36,609 bases of DNA, from NCBI GenBank assembly GCA_035583355.1, contig DATEZQ010000008.1:1-36609 (forward strand), in the 5' to 3' direction. Made by a program: the position numbers and the translations under genes. This stretch comes from Candidatus Paceibacterota bacterium. Its GTDB lineage: Bacteria; Patescibacteriota; Minisyncoccia; Phycocordibacterales; UBA6899. Under the pieces are notes generated by a model. It saw nothing but the letters and a program-made list of their open reading frames with translations, was not told where the DNA came from and did not search any database. Of this stretch, positions 32,601 to 36,609 are shown piece after piece (within the stretch, counting starts at the first letter, position 1; each line of letters opens with the position of its first letter).

Positions 32601-33270
32601 GCTTCTTGAAGAGATCATAGATTGCTTCTGCACCGATTGCTGCCTCAAATGCTGAAGAATACTTGAGTGAGAACTTATGGTAAGTAAGCTCGTCCATGAC
32701 GAGACCTACCGCAAGTGACTCGATCTCCTTCTTTGCAACGGTGAGTGCCTCCTTGATGCGATCCTTTGCACGCTGGTCACTGAGGCTCTTCACGCGAGAC
32801 TTATACTCACGATCAAGCTCATCAAGCAATCCTTTCTTCTCTGTCTCTGACACAGAAGTGATCATGTAGGCAGCGAAGTAGATGACGCGCTCGATATCTG
32901 CCATTGGCGTATTGAGCAATAGCCCGATACGACTTGGCACACCGCGCAAAAACCAAATGTGCGAAACTGGGGCTGCAAGCTCGATGTGTCCCATGCGCTC
33001 ACGGCGCACGACAGAACGAGTGATCTCAACACCACACTTCTCACAGACAATACCGCGATAGCGGATGCCCTTGTACTTTCCGCAGTAACATTCGAAATCC
33101 TTCTCAGGTCCGAAGATACGTTCATCAAAGAGACCTCCGCGCTCAGAACGCTGCGTGCGGTAGTTGATGGTCTCTGGCTTTGTCACCTCACCATAGGACC
33201 ACGTACGCATCACTTCAGGAGAAGCGAGCGCAATGGTCATCGCATTGAAATCGTTTTGTGGTTCTTTCAT
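29641..33270 (-). CDS. rpoC: RNA polymerase beta' subunit
   Basis: 1209 aa, a single unsplit chain. N-terminal zinc site Cys61, Cys63, Cys76 and Cys79 (FECYCGKYKG, GIVCEKCG), catalytic NADFDGDQMAVH carrying the Mg-binding Asp triad, bridge-helix/trigger-loop region (KAGYLTRRLVDVAQD; IAAQAIGEPGTQLTMRTFHA), second zinc site CNDRSG...CKVLRGVCQQC. Without large lineage-specific insertions. Starts 20 bases behind rpoB; no clear ribosome site, so translation is probably coupled. Confidence 0.97.
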   Translation of the reverse strand: MKEPQNDFNAMTIALASPEVMRTWSYGEVTKPETINYRTQRSERGGLFDERIFGPEKDFECYCGKYKGIRYRGIVCEKCGVEITRSVVRRERMGHIELAAPVSHIWFLRGVPSRIGLLLNTPMADIERVIYFAAYMITSVSETEKKGLLDELDREYKSRVKSLSDQRAKDRIKEALTVAKKEIESLAVGLVMDELTYHKFSLKYSSAFEAAIGAEAIYDLFKKLNVAEYKEAVELRLEKANATDRPKLFKRLSLIKAMLRSGVRPEWMFLTVLPVIPPGVRPMVALEGGRHATSDVNDLYRRVINRNNRLKKLLEIDAPEVILRNEKRILQEAVDALIDNSIRHNTASQAASPARKRELKSLADMLKGKGGLFRQNLLGKRVDYSGRSVIVVGPDLKLHQCGLPKHMALELFRPFVIAKLIEQGLAFNIRGANRLIDDGIPEVWANLEEVIKGKYVLLNRAPTLHRLGIQAFQPILIEGNAIQVHPLVTPAFNADFDGDQMAVHVPLSDEAQAEARELMASNKNLLKPGSGDPVVNPSQDIVLGCYWMTKIINGDKGEGKIFPSPNSAITAYDFNVVGFRAKVTVMPSTSPKYAIFGGKPFETTPGRLLFNSVLPKDFPYINKEITKKDLSNLVDDLLTKYGVDATPDVLDKVKAFGYKYVTKSGITWSLSDVNVPPEKDAILAEAYRNEKEVFAHYNDGLLSIEEKYDAVITIWREVENAIQRVVPAGLPKDGPVVDMITSGARGSINQVTKMVGMKGLTQGPSGRIIDFPMIPSLKEGLTPLEYFLSTHGSRKGMTDTALNTAKAGYLTRRLVDVAQDFIVAEKDCNDRSGIALSKENAGGIEIPLSRLLRGRVAAKDIVTPDGTVVFKKGTLMGRDEAIAADKAGVLTANVRSPLTCKVLRGVCQQCYGMDLGRGRIVALGETVGIVAAQAIGEPGTQLTMRTFHAGGAVGEDITMGLPRVEDVFERQSPKAEAAVAKFDGVVAEIRRGDKEDLVIVVVGEGGKKGKNEAEHSVSYRRQPKVKVGDTVVAGQIMTDGYADIETLFKYGGKMAAERYIISEINRIYETQGVSTSRKHLEIMVRQMFSRMRVRQPGDTRFSPSDTVEEAELVDENNAVIAKGGEPAVAERIVLGITDIALTKESFLSAASFQSTSRVLIQAAVEGATDHLRGLKENVILGRLIPAGTGFWSNEIEPVVAEEAVAEEAL

Positions 33271-33290
33271 ATGTATGCTGATGAGGATTA

Positions 33291-36200
33291 TTAATTATTC
33301 TGTGTGTCTGAGGCTGCAAGTGACGGAGCGCGATAAATCGTCTCCTCTTCACCGATGCGCTGCTTGAGCTGCACGTCGAGTGAAAGACCACGGAGTGTTG
33401 CAAGAAGGACATGGAAGGTTGCAGGCAAACCTGGTTCCTTAATCTCCTTTCCGCGCACAATCGAGTCGAATACTGCAGAACGTCCGAGGATATCGTCCGA
33501 CTTGTAGGTGAGCATTTCGCGAAGGATATGCGCTGCGCCATATCCCTGGAGTGCCCACACTTCCATTTCTCCAAAACGCTGTCCACCGCCCTGTGCACGA
33601 CCACCAAGTGGCTGCTGGGTGATGAGTGAGTAGGGTCCAATCGAGCGCATGTGGATCTTGTCTTCGACCATGTGGTGAAGCTTCAAGATGTACATGTAGC
33701 CGACAGAAACTGCCTGTTCGAAGTATTCTCCCGTGCGTCCATCGCGAAGCATCTGCTTACCGTCTGGACGGAAGCCTGCTTTCACGAGCTCTGCCTGAAT
33801 TTCTTCTTCCTGTACACCAAGGAATGATGGCGTAATAGCCTGGTAGCCAAGCTTCTTGGCGGCCATTCCAAGATGGAGTTCGAAAATTTGTCCGAGGTTC
33901 ATACGTGATGGCACACCGAGTGGTGTAAGAATCACATCGACAGGACGACCGTCATCCATGTATGGCATTTCCTCCTGTGGAAGAATCTTTGAGATAACAC
34001 CCTTGTTTCCGTGACGACCTGCGAGCTTATCACCCACAGAGATGTTACGAAGCTGAGCGACCTCGATATAGATACGCTTGATGACACCGCTCTCGAGTGC
34101 GTCACCCTTCTCGCGAGAGAAGACCTTCACACCGATAACGCGTCCACGCTTGCCATGTTCCATGCGGAGTGAAGTATCCTTCACATCACGTGCCTTCTCA
34201 CCGAAGATCGAACGGAGGAGACGCTCTTCTGGAGTGAGGAGTGCCTCACCCTTTGGAGTAATCTTACCGACGAGAATATCGCCTGAGCGCACTTCTGCGC
34301 CGATACGTACGATACCTTCATGGTCGAGATCCTTCAGCTTTGCTTCACCGACATTTGGGATGTCAGGTGTTGTTGACTCGGGTCCAAGCTTCGTGTCGCG
34401 CACGTTGACGATGAACTTCTCAATATGGATAGAGGTGAGGTACTGCTCACGTACAAGGCGCTCATTCAAAATGATGGCGTCCTCGTAGTTGCTACCACCC
34501 CAACTCATGAACGCAACCATGAGGTTCTGTCCAAGAGCCATCTCTCCCTTATCTGATGTTGAAGTATCTGCAAGCACATCTCCCTTCTTCACCTTGTCGC
34601 CCACCTGGACGATAGGACGCTGATGGAAACAACCTGCGTCGTTAGTCATGAGGAAGTTCATGAGTGGCATGTCCACTTCATTTCCCTTTGTGTCCTTCAC
34701 AACAATGTGACGTGCGTCGACTGCCTTGATGACTCCATCACGGTCAGCGAGTACGACACGACCTGAGTCGCGAGCGATACGACCCTCGATACCTGTAGCA
34801 ACGATAGGTGCTTCTGGCGCGATGAGTGGTGTTGCCTGCTTCTGCATGTTTGAACCCATGAGTGCACGGTTCGCGTCATTGTGTTCCAGGAAAGGAATCG
34901 ATGATGTAGCGACAGAAAATGCCTGGTTCGTTGACACGTCGATATAGTCGACCTGCTTTGAGTCGACGATCGATGGAATACCTGCAACGCGAGCCTCGAT
35001 ACGACTTGCAGTAATCTTGCCGGTATCATCATAAGGAACTGCGGCGTGAGCAATCGTCACACGCTCTTCCTCAAGTGCGTTCATATAGACGATCTCATTG
35101 GTAATCTTACCCTTTACGACCTTTGCGTATGGGGTTTCGATAACACCGAATTCGTTTGTACGAGCGTATGTTGAGAAGCGAAGCACGAGACCAATGTTCT
35201 GTCCTTCTGGGGTATGCACTGGGCAGAGACGTCCGTAGTGCGATGAGTGCACGTCTCGAACCTCAAGTCCTGCGCGCTCCTTAGTGAGTCCACCTGGACC
35301 CATAGCTGAACAGGTACGGAGCTGCTCCACTTCGTCGAGGATATTTGCCTGACCCAAAAGCTGTGAGAGCTGGTTGGTCGTGAAGAATTCCTTGAGACGA
35401 GCCTGGAGAGGACGAGGAGAAACGAAATTGACAGGAAGTGTCGTATCGCTTTCAGCGGTCGACATACGATCCTGAATATTTCGCTTCATCTGCGTCATAC
35501 CGACACGGAGCTTTGCCTGAAGCATTTCTCCGACGTAACGCACGCGGCGGCTACCGAGGTGATCGATATCGTCTTCGCGAGCATTTGGAGTGTGATTGAG
35601 TTCTGCAACATGAGAAAGAGTGAGTACGAGGTCCTCAATAGTGAGTACACGCTGCGCTGTTGCCTTCTCGTCCATTCCAAGATTGAAACGCTTGTTGAAG
35701 CGGAAGCGTCCGACGGTTGAGAGGTCGTAACGCTCACGCTGAAAGAGTGCGCCAATGAGTTCGGCTGCATTTGTTGTTGTCGTCACATCACCGTCACGAA
35801 TCTTACGGTAAATCTCGACATATGAGTCCTCGAGGCTCTTTGCGGGATCCTTTGCAAGTGTCTTTTCGATAGCACGCTTTGCATCAGGATTGCCCTTGAA
35901 GAGCTCGATGAGCTGCTCATCATTCTTCGTCTGTGCGAAGATACGGAGGAGCGCAGTTACCGGAAACTTACGCTTACGGTCGATCTTGGCCCAGATGACT
36001 TCATCAGCATCGGTCTCAAGTTCGATCCATGCACCACGAGAAGGAATGATCTTTGCACCAAAGAAACGCCCAGTCTTGAGCTCCTGTGCTGTAAAGAAGA
36101 TACCGTATGAACGTGCGAGCTGTGGGACGACCACGCGCTCAACGCCGTTGACGATGAAAGTTCCGCGAACCGTCATGACAGGAAAATCTGCCATGAAGAT

Positions 36201-36512
36201 TTCTTGAGTCTTTTCAATTCCAAGCTGCTTGTTTGAAAGCTTCACTTCCGCGCGAAGTGGAGTCTCCAAAGAGATCTTGTTCTCACGAGCATAATGCTCA
36301 TCAAAGCGAGGTGGCAAAAGTTCAAACCCCGTGAATTCGAGATCGAACTTCTTCTTCGAATAATCCTGTATTGGACTGAACTCGGCGAAGATCTCCTTCA
36401 AGCCGTCAGTGATCAGCCACTGATACGATTCTTTTTGTGCCGCAACCAGATCGGGAGCTTCCACGAGTGGTGCACGGTACAAACCAAAATGCTTCTTATT
36501 CAACTTCTCCAT
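33291..36512 (-). CDS. rpoB: RNA polymerase beta subunit
   Basis: 1073 aa. Segments characteristic of beta: the rifampicin-pocket region (SQLLGQANILDEVEQLRTCS, GPGGLTKERAGLEVRDVHSS, HYGRLCPVHTPEGQNIGLV), KRGRVIGVKVFSRE, the GRHGNKGVISKI catalytic segment and the C-terminal clamp anchor (RFGEMEVWALQGYGAAHILR). It forms the polymerase core with RpoC and directs elongation. Compact, as expected in reduced genomes. First gene of the block in this window. A possible -10 (TGTATTCCTATACC) lies about 30 bases upstream. Confidence 0.97.
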   Translation of the reverse strand: MEKLNKKHFGLYRAPLVEAPDLVAAQKESYQWLITDGLKEIFAEFSPIQDYSKKKFDLEFTGFELLPPRFDEHYARENKISLETPLRAEVKLSNKQLGIEKTQEIFMADFPVMTVRGTFIVNGVERVVVPQLARSYGIFFTAQELKTGRFFGAKIIPSRGAWIELETDADEVIWAKIDRKRKFPVTALLRIFAQTKNDEQLIELFKGNPDAKRAIEKTLAKDPAKSLEDSYVEIYRKIRDGDVTTTTNAAELIGALFQRERYDLSTVGRFRFNKRFNLGMDEKATAQRVLTIEDLVLTLSHVAELNHTPNAREDDIDHLGSRRVRYVGEMLQAKLRVGMTQMKRNIQDRMSTAESDTTLPVNFVSPRPLQARLKEFFTTNQLSQLLGQANILDEVEQLRTCSAMGPGGLTKERAGLEVRDVHSSHYGRLCPVHTPEGQNIGLVLRFSTYARTNEFGVIETPYAKVVKGKITNEIVYMNALEEERVTIAHAAVPYDDTGKITASRIEARVAGIPSIVDSKQVDYIDVSTNQAFSVATSSIPFLEHNDANRALMGSNMQKQATPLIAPEAPIVATGIEGRIARDSGRVVLADRDGVIKAVDARHIVVKDTKGNEVDMPLMNFLMTNDAGCFHQRPIVQVGDKVKKGDVLADTSTSDKGEMALGQNLMVAFMSWGGSNYEDAIILNERLVREQYLTSIHIEKFIVNVRDTKLGPESTTPDIPNVGEAKLKDLDHEGIVRIGAEVRSGDILVGKITPKGEALLTPEERLLRSIFGEKARDVKDTSLRMEHGKRGRVIGVKVFSREKGDALESGVIKRIYIEVAQLRNISVGDKLAGRHGNKGVISKILPQEEMPYMDDGRPVDVILTPLGVPSRMNLGQIFELHLGMAAKKLGYQAITPSFLGVQEEEIQAELVKAGFRPDGKQMLRDGRTGEYFEQAVSVGYMYILKLHHMVEDKIHMRSIGPYSLITQQPLGGRAQGGGQRFGEMEVWALQGYGAAHILREMLTYKSDDILGRSAVFDSIVRGKEIKEPGLPATFHVLLATLRGLSLDVQLKQRIGEEETIYRAPSLAASDTQNN

Positions 36513-36570
36513 ATATATAAGAGTGTGGTATAGGAATACAGCGATTAATAAGAGCTCTTGAAACTCAACA

Positions 36571-36599
36571 TAGGTAATCGGTAAGCAGTAATCAGTAAT
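36571..36599. repeat. Four tandem 7-mers upstream of rpoB
   Basis: Minus strand reads GATTACT GATTACT GCTTACC GATTACC. A short degenerate tandem repeat; function unknown. Confidence 0.5.
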
Positions 36600-36609
36600 C
36601 AGGGCAAAT

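Overview
The window looks like a chromosome segment of an ultra-small Candidate Phyla Radiation (Patescibacteria) bacterium, most likely of Parcubacteria type. This is inferred from gene content and style: mostly short spacers, few Shine-Dalgarno sites, first genes of transcripts often starting right behind a -10 box, a valyl-tRNA synthetase without its C-terminal coiled coil, envelope proteins with Ig-like and peptidoglycan-binding-like domains, and tRNAs without an encoded CCA. No genome comparison was possible.

Layout. 1-4250 (-): a giant repetitive surface protein whose C-terminus lies outside the window. 4635-6113 (-): a second envelope protein with related domains. Both have the same composite upstream region (TGTCCTTT half-sites, a GGCTC/GAGCC dyad, TTGACA, GTAGTTTGAA). 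6573-10320 (+): valS, a PrsW-like membrane protease and an acidic-tailed small heat-shock protein as one overlapping operon. 10398-10820 (-): a YunG-like protein. 10884-13732: a tRNA zone with tRNA-Gly(CCC), tRNA-Arg(CCT) and tRNA-Phe(GAA), each associated with unusual non-coding hairpin-rich elements built from copies of the tRNA itself, plus a FtsB-like protein, a glutaredoxin and tiny membrane proteins. 13806-13982: a small HTH-like gene. 14189-16245 (-): ECF-type sigma factor, a membrane protein in anti-sigma position and a secreted coiled-coil protein. 16458-19592 (-): rarA and a P1B-like P-type ATPase with a changed metal-site motif. 19814-22307: an orphan OmpR-type response regulator convergent with typA. 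22644-26070 (+): a membrane protein, an RG-rich methyltransferase, a secreted PG-binding-like protein and a YjjX-like NTPase. 26308-36512 (-): rpoB, rpoC, dnaG and rpoD in one co-directional block, the last with a histone-H1-like Lys/Ala/Pro tail.

How the parts fit. The right half is core information processing (RNA polymerase, primase, primary sigma, TypA, RarA); the left half is cell envelope. The sigma/anti-sigma module, the response regulator and the shared composite promoter point to envelope-directed regulation, but no direct link between them is visible.

The most unusual content is in 10.9-13.7 kb. Three copies of a roughly 230-300 bp non-coding element (type I) lie against tRNA 3' ends. 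They share four hairpins whose stem sequences differ between copies but still pair. Each is bounded on the far side by a copy, exact or decayed, of the tRNA T-arm/acceptor end. A second 71-bp element (type II) sits in the D-loop of broken tRNA copies. I know of no described family that matches these.
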